From Nocardioides sp. 503 (lineage in GTDB: Bacteria > Actinomycetota > Actinomycetes > Propionibacteriales > Nocardioidaceae): DNA of 64,000 nucleotides. The position numbers and the translations under genes were made by a program. Within the stretch, counting starts at the first letter, position 1; every line of letters starts with the position of its first letter. The stretch spans positions 310,001 to 374,000 of the forward strand of contig NZ_SPUI01000002.1 of the NCBI RefSeq assembly GCF_004522095.1, given 5' to 3'. The notes below the pieces were generated by a model. That model made no database searches. It was not told the origin of the DNA and saw only the letters and a program-made list of their open reading frames with translations. Below, one piece after another: positions 7,669 to 15,291 of this stretch.

Positions 7669-7950
7669 TCATCCCTCCTCGGCGCCCCAGCGTCCGAGCG
7701 CTTCGATCGCGTCGCGCAAGGCCAGTCCACGGTCGGTCAGCGCGTAGGCCCGGGTGTTGTGCCGCAGGGGCAGACGAGTCAGCACTCCGGCCGCCTCGAG
7801 CTCACGCAGGCGGGTCGCAAGCATGTTCGTCGGCACTCCGAGGTCGCGCTGCAGGTCGCCGTAGCGCTGCGGACCGTCGAGCAGTCGCTCGACGATGAGC
7901 AGTGCCCACCGGGGTCCGAGGATGTCGAGGGCCGCAGCGAGGTCGCTCAC
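7669..7950 (-). CDS. HxlR-family transcriptional regulator (short)
   Basis: 93-residue winged-helix regulator of the HxlR family: LDILGPRWALLIVERLLDGP, then RYGDLQRDLGVPTNMLATRL and the wing LPLRHNTRAYALTDRG. It lacks the N-terminal Cys seen in many HxlR proteins and is short for the family (about 100-120). The GTG start overlaps the stop of the VOC gene (GTGA at 7947-7950), so the two are translationally coupled. A 17-base palindrome just upstream of the VOC start is the likely autoregulatory operator. Confidence 0.9.
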   Translation of the reverse strand: MSDLAAALDILGPRWALLIVERLLDGPQRYGDLQRDLGVPTNMLATRLRELEAAGVLTRLPLRHNTRAYALTDRGLALRDAIEALGRWGAEEG

Positions 7951-8351
7951 GCGGTCGGGTCGGCGTCCGGCTTCATCCAGAACGGCGAGTAGTGGTAACC
8001 GTCGAGGTCGTCGAACTGGCGCTGGTACATGAAGGGGTAGTCGTCGGTGTCGCCGATGCGCCCGCCGGCGTGCCCGGCACGTTCGACGAGCTCGTCCACC
8101 GCCTCCCGGCTGCCGAGGTCGAACGAGACCGTGACCTTCGAGGGCGTCTCGGGTCCACCGACGAGCTCCTCGACCCCGCCGACGCCGGCGTACATCTCGC
8201 GGCTGCCGAGCATGACGTACTGCTCGGGCGCGATGGCGAAGCAGGACACGTTGTGGTCGGACATCTCGGCGTTGAGGGTCCAGCCGAGCGCGGTGTAGAA
8301 CGCGGTGGCGCGCTCGACACTCTCGACAGGGCAGGTGATGAAGAGGCTCAT
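7947..8351 (-). CDS. VOC-family protein
   Basis: 134-residue VOC (glyoxalase-like) protein: SLFITCPVESVERATAFYTA begins the first module, FAIAPEQYVMLGS and GYHYSPFWMKPDA close the two halves. The ending FDDLDGYHYSPFWM is typical of the bacterial 'lactoylglutathione lyase-like' group of unknown substrate, often cotranscribed with regulators. First gene of an operon with the HxlR regulator. The ATG at 8351 lies nine bases downstream of a palindromic operator. Confidence 0.9.
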   Translation of the reverse strand: MSLFITCPVESVERATAFYTALGWTLNAEMSDHNVSCFAIAPEQYVMLGSREMYAGVGGVEELVGGPETPSKVTVSFDLGSREAVDELVERAGHAGGRIGDTDDYPFMYQRQFDDLDGYHYSPFWMKPDADPTA

Positions 8352-8359
8352 GCGTTGAT

Positions 8360-8376
8360 ACTTGCAAAATGCAAGT
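8360..8376. promoter_or_regulatory. candidate HxlR operator acttgca-aaa-tgcaagt
   Basis: Perfect seven-base inverted repeat with a three-base centre, nine bases upstream of the VOC start on the minus strand. It has the compact AT-centred symmetry expected for a winged-helix dimer, and in this GC-rich background such an A/T-rich palindrome stands out. Probably the site of autorepression by the HxlR protein encoded by the operon's second gene. Confidence 0.65.
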
Positions 8377-8405
8377 GGGATGTCCAGAGAGGCCGTCCCG
8401 ACAGG

Positions 8406-8732
8406 TCAGCTGCTGGAAGATCCGCCGTCGCCGACGCCTCCGTGGCCGCCGCCTTCGGACACGCTCACAGCGCCGACGCCGCTCCAGCCCGCAGTGTGGC
8501 CGGCGCGACGACGTACGTCGGGGTTGCCCGGCACCAGGACGGCGTCGAGGAAGGCGGCCAGGACGACCACTGCCACGAGCCAGGTGAACGCGGTTGCGAC
8601 GACCGCCATCCGGCCACCGTGGTTCAGCACGATCGTCGACATCGCGACGACCAGCGCCACCACCGCGACCCCGGCGAAGGTGAGCCAGGCGGTGCGGGAG
8701 TGCGGGGCGAGGCGACGGGTGAGGGTGCGCAT
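8406..8732 (-). CDS. small membrane protein, unknown function
   Basis: 108 residues: a basic N-terminus (MRTLTRRLAPHSR), two transmembrane helices at about 15-36 and 43-66, then a positively charged loop (DVRRRAGHTAG) and a low-complexity Gly/Ser tail. No family recognised. The topology suggests a helical hairpin in the cytoplasmic membrane with the tail inside. It sits between the VOC/HxlR pair and a GNAT gene on the same strand. Confidence 0.6.
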   Translation of the reverse strand: MRTLTRRLAPHSRTAWLTFAGVAVVALVVAMSTIVLNHGGRMAVVATAFTWLVAVVVLAAFLDAVLVPGNPDVRRRAGHTAGWSGVGAVSVSEGGGHGGVGDGGSSSS

Positions 8733-8780
8733 GCGGTCAGTGTGCGCCGGTTCGGGCGTGGCCGCCAGAGGTCCGCGTGG

Positions 8781-9332
8781 CTACGTCGCCCGCCACTCGC
8801 GCCGGAGCAGGCCGAAGACCCACGAGTCGGACAGGTCACCGTCGACGACGCAGTCCTCGCGGAGCGTGCCCTCGTGCACGAAGCCGAGCTTCTCGAGGAC
8901 GCGGGCGGAGGCGAGGTTGCGGGTGTCGGTCTCGGCCTGGACGCGGTTGAGGCCGAGGGTGTCGAAGGCCCACTGGAGGACGGCCCGCGCGGCCTCGGTC
9001 GCGTAGCCGTGGCCCCAGGCGGCCTCGGCGAGGACGTAGCCGAGGGAGGCCTTGTGGTGCGTCGCGTCCCAGTGGGTCAGGCCGATCCAGCCGAGGAACG
9101 CGCCGTCCGACGCGTGCTCGAGGACGAGCCGGGCGCCGGTGCCCTCCGCTTCCACCTGCCGGCACGAGGCGAGGAAGCGCTCGAGGCGGCTCCGATCGGT
9201 CCACGGCGGTGAGTCCCAGTAGCGCAGCACGTGGGCGTTGCTGTGCAGGGCGTAGAGCGCGTCCGCGTCGGCGTCGACGAACGGCCGCAGGCGTAGCCGC
9301 GCCGTCTGCAGGTGGGGCGTGGGCAGGGGCAT
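8781..9332 (-). CDS. GNAT N-acetyltransferase, RimJ/RimL type
   Basis: 183 residues of the RimJ/RimL acetyltransferase branch, which transfers acetyl from acetyl-CoA to an amine (protein N-terminus or small molecule). The N-terminus TARLRLRPFVDADADALYAL is diagnostic, and motif A is visible as LGYVLAEAAWGHGYATEAAR with the Q/RxxGxG/A-type pyrophosphate loop represented by WGHGYA. The end, NLASARVLEKLGFVHEGTLR, is typical. The ATG at 9332 is where the conserved N-terminus starts, and upstream in-frame sequence is not protein-like. Substrate unknown. Confidence 0.9.
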   Translation of the reverse strand: MPLPTPHLQTARLRLRPFVDADADALYALHSNAHVLRYWDSPPWTDRSRLERFLASCRQVEAEGTGARLVLEHASDGAFLGWIGLTHWDATHHKASLGYVLAEAAWGHGYATEAARAVLQWAFDTLGLNRVQAETDTRNLASARVLEKLGFVHEGTLREDCVVDGDLSDSWVFGLLRREWRAT

Positions 9333-9405
9333 GCGGTCATGGTGAGCCGCGGCTGCCATGGGCGGCAACCGGAATGATCGCGGCCCTGCCGGGCACCGGC
9401 GGGGC

Positions 9406-9552
9406 ATGGACGAGCGCGAGCACCCCACGACCGAGCAGCCGCTGAACGCCGAGCCGCGCAAGAAGCTGCCCTCGCTGCTGGCGCTCCTCGCGGTGCTGGT
9501 CACGATCGCGCTGGTGTTCGCGGTCATCACGTTCCTGCAGCAGCGCACCTAG
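9406..9552 (+). CDS. 48-residue single-pass membrane protein
   Basis: A short frame encoding an acidic N-terminal tail (MDEREHPTTEQPLNAEPRKK) and one hydrophobic helix (about residues 22-43, LPSLLALLAVLVTIALVFAV) with a short polar end. Membrane microproteins of this form are common in actinobacteria. Support is the sharp charge-then-hydrophobic layout and the codon bias. There is no clear Shine-Dalgarno. No function can be assigned. Confidence 0.5.
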   Translation: MDEREHPTTEQPLNAEPRKKLPSLLALLAVLVTIALVFAVITFLQQRT

Positions 9553-9599
9553 CCGCCCGATCGTCTGCGAGGACGCGCCGGGTCGTCTAGGTTGACCCG

Positions 9600-10481
9600 A
9601 TGATGAAGCGCTCTCGGGTCCTCGCCCTCGTCCTTTCCACCGTAGGTTCGGCCGTGCTGAGCACGACGGCCGTCGCGCCCACGACCTCCGCGTCCGCCGC
9701 TGCGTCGGCCCCGGCCGCGGCGCAACGCCCGGCGTACCGATGCGGGATGGACGTGTTCGGTCACACCGCGAGCGGTCGGATCAAGTTCCGTCGGGTGGAG
9801 AACGCGCGGGTCGAGGTCTCCAAGACGTCACGTGGCACGGTCGACTGGCGACCGATCTCGTGGGCGCTGGTCAGCCTCAACCGCTGGCCGGGCACCGAGA
9901 CGACGAACCAGCTCGTCGCGGCCACGGACGGCAAGGTGCGACTCGTCGAGACCGAGTGGCACACCGGCAGCGCCCTGGACGTACGGGTGAGCAAGATCGT
10001 CGGCCGGGGCTACCCGAGCCGACGCGTGAGCGTCACCGACGGCCACATCTACTGGGTCGCGGCAGACGGCTCACTGCATCGCAAGACCTGGAACGGTGCG
10101 CGGTTCGTCCGGCCCATGAAGCTGCCGGTGTCCCTCAGCACCGCCACCGCGATGACGGCCCTGGAGACGGACTTCGGGAGGCTCGTCTACTACACCGACA
10201 GGGCGGGCGCGCTCCACGTCGTCGCCGATGACGGCCCCAACTCCACCGACACCGTGCTCCGGTCGTCGGGCTACGGCAAGATCACCGGTCTGCGCGTGGG
10301 CTCCTGCATATCCCGCGACTACAGCGGGCAGCGCTACGACCTCGGCCTGCTGTCCGTCAACCGCAAGCGCGGCGTCGCCCGCTTCCAGCGCGCCCTCCGA
10401 GCGGCCGCGGCCGAGCCGGGACGCGTGACGAAGGCGGTGCGGGTGCGTCCGTCGGACTGGACCTGGCGCCGGCTCGGGTAG
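9600..10481 (+). CDS. secreted protein of unknown function (sialidase-like repeats possible)
   Basis: 293 residues with an Ala-rich signal peptide (MMKRSRVLALVLSTVGSAVL) cleaved around residues 28-42. The mature part is rich in beta-strand repeats with DGKVRLVE, DGHIYWVAADGSLHRK and GRLVYYTDRAGALHVV; the spacing suggests a small propeller of the tachylectin/PQQ-like kind. Two cysteines (C48 and one in GSCISRD) could form a disulfide. TAGGTT lies exactly six bases before the first ATG (leaderless prediction). A second in-frame ATG follows at once. Family not recognised. Confidence 0.75.
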   Translation: MMKRSRVLALVLSTVGSAVLSTTAVAPTTSASAAASAPAAAQRPAYRCGMDVFGHTASGRIKFRRVENARVEVSKTSRGTVDWRPISWALVSLNRWPGTETTNQLVAATDGKVRLVETEWHTGSALDVRVSKIVGRGYPSRRVSVTDGHIYWVAADGSLHRKTWNGARFVRPMKLPVSLSTATAMTALETDFGRLVYYTDRAGALHVVADDGPNSTDTVLRSSGYGKITGLRVGSCISRDYSGQRYDLGLLSVNRKRGVARFQRALRAAAAEPGRVTKAVRVRPSDWTWRRLG

Positions 10482-10489
10482 GTCGGCTC

Positions 10490-11176
10490 CTACCAGGGCA
10501 GGGTGCCGTTCTCGTCCTGGAGCGTGCCGGTCGGGCCGTCGGCGCCGAGCGTCGCCAGGCGTACGACGGTCCGGGTGCTCTCGGCCACCGGGCGACCGAT
10601 GCCCCACGCGGCGGTCATGTCGGTGGCGGTGGCCCCCGGCTCGACCGCGTTGAAGCGGATCGCCGGCTCGGCCTTCGCGTACTGCACGGTCAGCATCGTG
10701 GCCGCCGCCTTGGTCGCGGCGTACAGCGCGAGGGGCAGGCCGAACTCCGGGCGCTCGGGGTTGGTCACGGCCCAGAAGGAGCCCATGCTGCTGGACACGT
10801 TGACGACGTTCGGGCTCTCGGACCTGCGCAGCAGCGGGAGTGCGGCCTCGGTGACCCGCACGATGCCGACGGCGTTGGTGTCGAAGCTGCGCAGCGCCGT
10901 CGGGCCGTCCAGGGCACTGGCGTCGAGGATGCCGGCGTTGTTGACGAGGACGTCGAGGCCGCCCTCGTCCTCCTCGATGGTCGCCAGCGCGGTCCTCACC
11001 GAGTCGTCGTCGGTCACGTCGAGCTGCACGAACCGCGCGCCGAGCTCGCCGGCGGCCCTCTCGCCGCGCTCGGCGGAGCGCGCGCCGACGTAGACGGTGT
11101 GGCCCAGCTCCACGAGCTCGCGGGCGGTCTCGTAGCCGATGCCCTTGTTGGCGCCGGTGATCAGTGTGACGGTCAT
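10490..11176 (-). CDS. SDR-family oxidoreductase
   Basis: 228-residue short-chain dehydrogenase/reductase. Motifs: TGANKGIG near the N-terminus (residues 7-14), NNAG around residue 80, a catalytic Ser in NVSSSMG, and Tyr-x3-Lys in LYAATKAA. It is closest to the carbonyl-reductase-like group (LITGANKGIGYETAREL). A good Shine-Dalgarno (ggagag) precedes the ATG at 11176. It diverges from an XRE/MmyB-type regulator, a very common actinobacterial pairing in which the regulator controls the SDR gene. Confidence 0.93.
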   Translation of the reverse strand: MTVTLITGANKGIGYETARELVELGHTVYVGARSAERGERAAGELGARFVQLDVTDDDSVRTALATIEEDEGGLDVLVNNAGILDASALDGPTALRSFDTNAVGIVRVTEAALPLLRRSESPNVVNVSSSMGSFWAVTNPERPEFGLPLALYAATKAAATMLTVQYAKAEPAIRFNAVEPGATATDMTAAWGIGRPVAESTRTVVRLATLGADGPTGTLQDENGTLPW

Positions 11177-11186
11177 GGTCTCTCCT

Positions 11187-11198
11187 CGAAATGTTTCG
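11187..11198. promoter_or_regulatory. candidate operator cgaaatgtttcg
   Basis: A 5+2+5 inverted repeat in the 46-base gap between the divergent SDR and XRE genes, just upstream of the SDR Shine-Dalgarno. It is short, but it is the only symmetric element in the gap and is well placed for control of both genes. Confidence 0.35.
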
Positions 11199-11222
11199 CC
11201 CTCCTGGGCTGTTAGAGACGCT

Positions 11223-12134
11223 ATGCACGCCGACACCGCCCAGACAGAGCCCTCCTCAGCCTGGGGTGTGGCAGGACCCCCGCTGCCGGCGTCGACGAGG
11301 AACCCGCTCGGCGAGTACCTCCGCGCCCGTCGCCAGCTGGTCACCCCGCAGCAGGCCGGCATCCCCACCATGGGCGTGCGCCGGGTGCCGGGGCTGCGGC
11401 GCGAGGAGGTCGCGATGCTGGCCGGCATCAGCGCCGACTACTACCTCCGCCTCGAACGCGGCCGCGACCGCAACCCGTCGGGGCAGGTGCTGGAGGCGCT
11501 CGCGCGCGTGCTGCGCCTCGACGCCGAGCACGTCGCCCACCTGCGCAGCCTGGTCTCGCAGGCCCCTCGCCCCCGCGTACGGCGGACAGGTGACGAGGAG
11601 CCGCCGCTCGGCGCCCTCAAGCTGCTGGAGTCCCTCGCGCAGCCGGCGTTCATCGAGGGCCGCTACTTCGACATCGTCGCCTCCAACGGCCTCGCCCGGG
11701 CGCTGTCGCCGCGACTCGCGCCGGGCGGCAACCAGCTGCGCGACCTGTTCCTCCAGCCGGCCGAGCAGGCGCTGCACCCCGACTGGAAGAACGTCTCGGA
11801 GTGCTTCGTCGCCAACCTGCGCCAGGCCGTCGGCAACGACCTCGACGACCCTCGCTACCTCGAGCTCACCGCCGAGCTGTCCGCGCACAGCGGGCACTTC
11901 CGCGAGCTCTGGGCCCGCTACGAGGTGCGCAGCCAGCGCGGCACCCCCATCCGCTTCGACCACCCGAAGGTCGGCCCGCTCACCCTCAACCGCGAGCGCC
12001 TGGCCATCGGCGGGACCGAGGACCTGATGCTCGTCGTCTACCACGCCGACGCCGGCTCCGCCGACGCCTACAAGCTCGCCTTCCTCGGGTCCGCGGACCT
12101 GCCGACGAGGACACCCGTCGCCGCCGCTGGTTGA
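11223..12134 (+). CDS. XRE-family regulator with MmyB-like ligand-binding domain
   Basis: 303 residues. An N-terminal Cro/C1 helix-turn-helix covers about residues 20-85 (NPLGEYLRARRQLVTPQQAG, then VPGLRREEVAMLAGISADYY with YLRLERGRDRNPS). It is followed by an MmyB-like PAS-type domain (FDIVASNGLARALSP, then DLMLVVYHADAGSADAYKLAFLG). This architecture is typical of actinobacterial regulators that sit back-to-back with an SDR gene, as here. The TGA stop is supplied by the first bases of a REP-like repeat (ggttgagg), so the present C-terminus may have been set by repeat insertion. Confidence 0.93.
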   Translation: MHADTAQTEPSSAWGVAGPPLPASTRNPLGEYLRARRQLVTPQQAGIPTMGVRRVPGLRREEVAMLAGISADYYLRLERGRDRNPSGQVLEALARVLRLDAEHVAHLRSLVSQAPRPRVRRTGDEEPPLGALKLLESLAQPAFIEGRYFDIVASNGLARALSPRLAPGGNQLRDLFLQPAEQALHPDWKNVSECFVANLRQAVGNDLDDPRYLELTAELSAHSGHFRELWARYEVRSQRGTPIRFDHPKVGPLTLNRERLAIGGTEDLMLVVYHADAGSADAYKLAFLGSADLPTRTPVAAAG

Positions 12135-12162
12135 GGTGCGAGCGAAGCGAGCCTCGCCACCA
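12128..12162 (+). repeat. REP-like palindromic element
   Basis: tggttgaggtgcgagcgaag followed by cgagcctcgccacca: an imperfect palindrome of the ggtggttgag...cctcgaaaccacc type that recurs at 12171-12209 and in the 59.7-60.15 kb array. It overlaps the stop codon of the XRE gene. Confidence 0.75.
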
Positions 12163-12170
12163 CCCCACCC

Positions 12171-12209
12171 GGTGGTTGAGGTGCGGGCCAAGCGAGCCTC
12201 GAAACCACC
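12171..12209 (+). repeat. REP-like palindromic element, second copy
   Basis: Begins ggtggttgaggtgcgggcc and ends gcctcgaaaccacc; nine bases downstream of the first copy and in the same orientation. The terminal bases ggtggtt and aaccacc are complementary, so a hairpin is expected if transcribed. The rest of the 202-base gap up to the DUF222 gene holds only a predicted promoter (TAGCGT at 12324-12329). Confidence 0.75.
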
Positions 12210-12336
12210 CCAGAGGGGCGGCTCAGCGCTTCGATAGGCCAGGAAGTGTCCACAGTCGAGCGCTCGCGCACGCCTGCTCCACAGACGACGTACGTCTGCT
12301 CCTCAACAGTCGGCGATCCGGCCTAGCGTCGAGGAC

Positions 12337-13638
12337 ATGTTCGAGACGTCCATGGCCGCCCTCCACGAGGCGAAGGCTGCCCTCGCGGAGGCACCGAGCG
12401 ACCTCTCGGACGCCCAGCTGGTCGACCTGATCCGCGAGGCGGAGGAGCTGAAGTGCAGCGCCGCGGCCGCGCAGGCCGCCGCCGCCGTCCGCCTCGACGA
12501 GTCGCAGCGCGCGGCCCAGGTCGAGGCCGGGGTGCGCCCGGCGCGGGTCGGGGAGGGCATCGCCGAGCAGGTCGGCCTGGCCCGCCGTGAGTCGGCGGCC
12601 AAGGGCGCCCGGCTGCTCGGCCTCGCCAAGGTCCTCGAGCACGAGATGCCGCACACGCGGGCCCTGATGCGCGACGGGCGGCTCAACGAGTGGCGCGCCA
12701 CCATTCTCGTCCGCGAGACCGCCTGCCTCTCGCTCGCCGACCGCCGCACCGTCGACGAGCGCCTGTGCGCCGGGGGAGAGGCTGCGACGATGAGCGACCT
12801 CGCCCTGACCCGCGCGGCCAAGAAGCTCGCCTGCGAGCTCGACCCCGCGTCCGTCGCCGAGCGCGCCCGCCGGGCCGAGTCCGAGCGCCACGTCTCGATC
12901 CGTCCCGCGCCCGACACGATGTGCTGGGTCACCGCGCTGCTCCCCGTGAAGCAGGCGGTCAACATCTACGCCGTGCTCCTGGCCATGGCGGCGACCGCCC
13001 GTGCCCAGGGCGACGAGCGCTCCAAGGGCCAGGTCATGGCCGACACCCTCGTCGAGCGCGTCACCGGCCGCCCGGCCGAGGAGGCGCCTCGGGTCGAGAT
13101 CAAGCTCGTGATGACCGATGCGTCCCTCTTCGGCCAAACCGACGACGCCGCCCACGTCGAGGGCTACGGCCCGGTCCCCGCCCCCTGGGCCCGCGCGTTC
13201 GTGGTCGGCGCCATGTGCGCCACCCGCGCCTGGATCCGTCGCCTCTACGTCGCTCCGACGACCGGCCAGCTGGTCGCCATGGACTCCCGCGCCCGCTGCG
13301 CCCCCGCCGGCCTCGCCGACTTCGTCGCCACCCGCGACCAGGGCATCTGCCGCATCCCCTGGTGCGGCGCCCCGATCCGCCAGACCGACCACGTGACGGC
13401 CTGGGCCGACGGCGGCAAGACGACCGGAGCCAACACCCAGGGCCTCTGCGAGCGCCACAATCTCGCCAAGGAGGCCCTCGGCTGGTCCGCGATCGCCATC
13501 CTCGATCCGGACGGCACGCACACCGTGGAGACCACCACACCCACGGGTCACCGACATCGGTCCCGGGCGCCCGCGCCACCAGGCGCTGATCGCGTCTCGA
13601 CCTCATCCGGACCGCCCGGCTTAGAGCTCACGGCTTGA
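12337..13638 (+). CDS. DUF222 / HNH endonuclease (13E12-repeat family)
   Basis: 433 residues: an N-terminal helical DUF222 domain (about residues 10-290) and a C-terminal HNH nuclease (about 330-375: RIPWCGAPIRQTDHVTAW then NTQGLCERHN). The HNH core has C-x-H-type ligands plus D-H in QTDHV. These multicopy actinobacterial proteins (13E12 repeat family in mycobacteria) are thought to be mobile or recombination-prone; the biological role is unknown. The ATG at 12337 has TAGCGT seven bases upstream. The C-terminal segment from about residue 373 on is closely matched by a fragment at 18694-18830, on the far side of a lower-GC island. Confidence 0.92.
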   Translation: MFETSMAALHEAKAALAEAPSDLSDAQLVDLIREAEELKCSAAAAQAAAAVRLDESQRAAQVEAGVRPARVGEGIAEQVGLARRESAAKGARLLGLAKVLEHEMPHTRALMRDGRLNEWRATILVRETACLSLADRRTVDERLCAGGEAATMSDLALTRAAKKLACELDPASVAERARRAESERHVSIRPAPDTMCWVTALLPVKQAVNIYAVLLAMAATARAQGDERSKGQVMADTLVERVTGRPAEEAPRVEIKLVMTDASLFGQTDDAAHVEGYGPVPAPWARAFVVGAMCATRAWIRRLYVAPTTGQLVAMDSRARCAPAGLADFVATRDQGICRIPWCGAPIRQTDHVTAWADGGKTTGANTQGLCERHNLAKEALGWSAIAILDPDGTHTVETTTPTGHRHRSRAPAPPGADRVSTSSGPPGLELTA

Positions 13639-13737
13639 GCCAACGTGCAGCTGCCGCGCGCACTCTGGCAGGAGCGCGGGTCTAGCGCGGTGGAAAGGCG
13701 CTTTGCCTGCGCGCGGATCGCAGCATGGGAGTGCGTC

Positions 13738-13974
13738 TCAGGCGAACGGGACGGTGTCCTCGTTGATGGAGTCCACGATCCACACCTTGCGCCCCAGCAC
13801 TTGCTGGAGAACCTGCTCCAGCGTCCGGATATCGCGTAGAGCGAGCAGGTCGCTTTGTGAAAGCACGAAAATCCGCTCGTCCTCAGAAGTGATCGGGAGT
13901 GTGCGCAGGTCCCCGTCATAACCGGCTAGCGAGAAGGCCCCGCGCACCGCCGTGACCACTCCTACCGAGAACAT
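13738..13974 (-). CDS. hypothetical 78-residue protein
   Basis: A small soluble protein with an alternating beta/alpha look (SVGVVTAVRGAFSLAGYDGD, then RIFVLSQSDLLALRDIRTLE, then GRKVWIVDSINEDTVPFA). TAGCCT (13981-13986, minus strand) sits six bases before the ATG, matching the leaderless start pattern seen elsewhere and supporting it as a real gene. No family recognised. It is the first gene of the lower-GC island; the 99 bases before it (13639-13737) contain nothing I can identify. Confidence 0.65.
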   Translation of the reverse strand: MFSVGVVTAVRGAFSLAGYDGDLRTLPITSEDERIFVLSQSDLLALRDIRTLEQVLQQVLGRKVWIVDSINEDTVPFA

Positions 13975-14059
13975 GGCGGCAGGCTACTCGGCGCGACCGT
14001 TCATCGGCACGACCGATCGTTTCGCGGCAGATCCGGACGTTCGGTGCCATCATGCCGCT

Positions 14060-14455
14060 ATGGACCGGGACGCCCTCATCAAGTCCTTACAGCGCCCCGA
14101 CCCGGCGTCCCAGGAATGCTTGTCAGCGGTCGCACAAGGCGCCGAGTTCGAGGTGTTCGAGGGGACAGTGGCGGTCGCCGAGTTGATCACGATCTTCCAG
14201 CGCAGACGGGATCACGTTGACGCGATCGGGCTGGACCACGGAGGGTTCGGCCAAGCACTCGCCGAACTGGAAACCCACGAGGCCGGGGGCGCCCGCCTCG
14301 GACAGGTGACCGACGGGATCGCGCACCGGCACTACCAACTGTTCCTCCCGGCTGACCACGATGGCGTGCCTGTGGGTGAGAAGCGACTCGCACGGGTAGC
14401 GAACGGAACGCGGCGTGAGAGAACAGACGGATCGCGGCTTGAGCGGGCGTCCTAA
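14060..14455 (+). CDS. hypothetical protein in lower-GC island
   Basis: 131 residues, cytoplasmic: MDRDALIKSLQRPDPASQEC opens with a helix, then a beta-rich middle (GAEFEVFEGTVAVAELITIF) and HYQLFLPADHDGVP near residue 98. The C-terminal 30 residues are basic. I do not recognise the family. The start at 14060 was chosen because the in-frame residues upstream overlap the promoter of the divergent 13738-13974 gene. The stop overlaps the convergent gene at 14452 by four bases. Confidence 0.55.
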   Translation: MDRDALIKSLQRPDPASQECLSAVAQGAEFEVFEGTVAVAELITIFQRRRDHVDAIGLDHGGFGQALAELETHEAGGARLGQVTDGIAHRHYQLFLPADHDGVPVGEKRLARVANGTRRERTDGSRLERAS

Positions 14456-14901
14456 GCGAACTCCGCACCCGGTCCGTAGACGTGGTCACGGACGACAGGG
14501 TCGCGGACGAGGATGTGGTCGACGAGCGCCCAGAAGTCACCGATGAGCGGATGACCTATCGCTTCCTCACGAGACAACTTCCGTCCGAAGAACGGACTGT
14601 GAGTGAACGCAGTCGCGCCAGTGGTCAGCGACGCTCCGGGATCGGACTGACCAGCGACCTGGCCGACCCGGCATCCGAAGGTGAAATGATCGTCCGCTGC
14701 GTCCTCCCATGTCCGGCTGAACACTGCATCGATGAAGACCTCGTGACCGTCGTGGTGGTAGCAGGAGGCTATGTAGACCGCGTGCGCATCGCCATCCCGA
14801 TGCACGTAGCCCTGAACTCGTTGAAACGGCTGCGAGCAGCGAGCGCAGGTGTGCTCGGTGACCGTCGGGTCCGCCTCGATCACAAGCGCAGAGTCAGACA
14901 C
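14452..14901 (-). CDS. hypothetical protein with zinc-ribbon-like CxxC
   Basis: 149 residues. HTCARCSQPF near residue 18 is a CxxC knuckle and YIASCYHHDGHEVFID near residue 45 gives possible further ligands (C, HH, H), so a small metal site is plausible. The rest looks globular (DHFTFGCRVGQVAGQ, FFGRKLSREEAIGHPL). The GTG start at 14901 has TACGGT six bases upstream on its strand. Function unknown; it belongs to the island and may be accessory to the nuclease gene downstream in the same orientation. Confidence 0.65.
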   Translation of the reverse strand: MSDSALVIEADPTVTEHTCARCSQPFQRVQGYVHRDGDAHAVYIASCYHHDGHEVFIDAVFSRTWEDAADDHFTFGCRVGQVAGQSDPGASLTTGATAFTHSPFFGRKLSREEAIGHPLIGDFWALVDHILVRDPVVRDHVYGPGAEFA

Positions 14902-14977
14902 GAGGGAACCGTATCCCGTCGCTACGTGGGTGACCCCTCATCGGCAGATCAGTGCGTCCGGTTCGCGGTGGAATGAC

Positions 14978-15148
14978 CTAGCTCAGCTCGCGTCGTCTTG
15001 CCTGCAGCTCGCGCCCCAGCCGCTCGATGGTCTCTTCAAGCGCTCTGATTCGAGCGGCGGGATGCGCCAGTGCTGTCGTGCTCGTGTGGTTATCAGCCAG
15101 AGCCAGCACAAGCTGCTCGAGACGATCTAGCCGTTCATCGATTGTCAT
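14978..15148 (-). CDS. 56-residue coiled-coil peptide
   Basis: A short frame from ATG at 15148 to TAG at 14978. The product MTIDERLDRLEQLVLALADN continues with a second heptad stretch (ARIRALEETIERLGRELQAR), so it reads as two short coiled-coil helices with leucines in a/d positions. Such a pattern in one frame is unlikely by chance. It lies between the CxxC protein and the HNH-Shedu gene, all on the minus strand. It could be a small partner or dimerisation peptide. The next 143 bases up to 15291 contain no feature I can support. Confidence 0.5.
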   Translation of the reverse strand: MTIDERLDRLEQLVLALADNHTSTTALAHPAARIRALEETIERLGRELQARRRELS

Positions 15149-15291
15149 ATGGACACAGAAACAGACGCCACCGACAGTTCGGTTCGATCAGCGGCGGGAG
15201 CGGCGAGCAGGCGGCGGAAGCACGCACGTCCGGGCACATCAGCGCCTGACCAACGCTGGTCGCAACTGCTGGCGCCCGGATAATGCCGTAG

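Noticed and set aside
15150..15248. 32-codon plus-strand ORF starting MDTETDATDSS
   Set aside because: Low-complexity product, no Shine-Dalgarno or promoter hexamer, overlaps upstream regions of the minus-strand genes.
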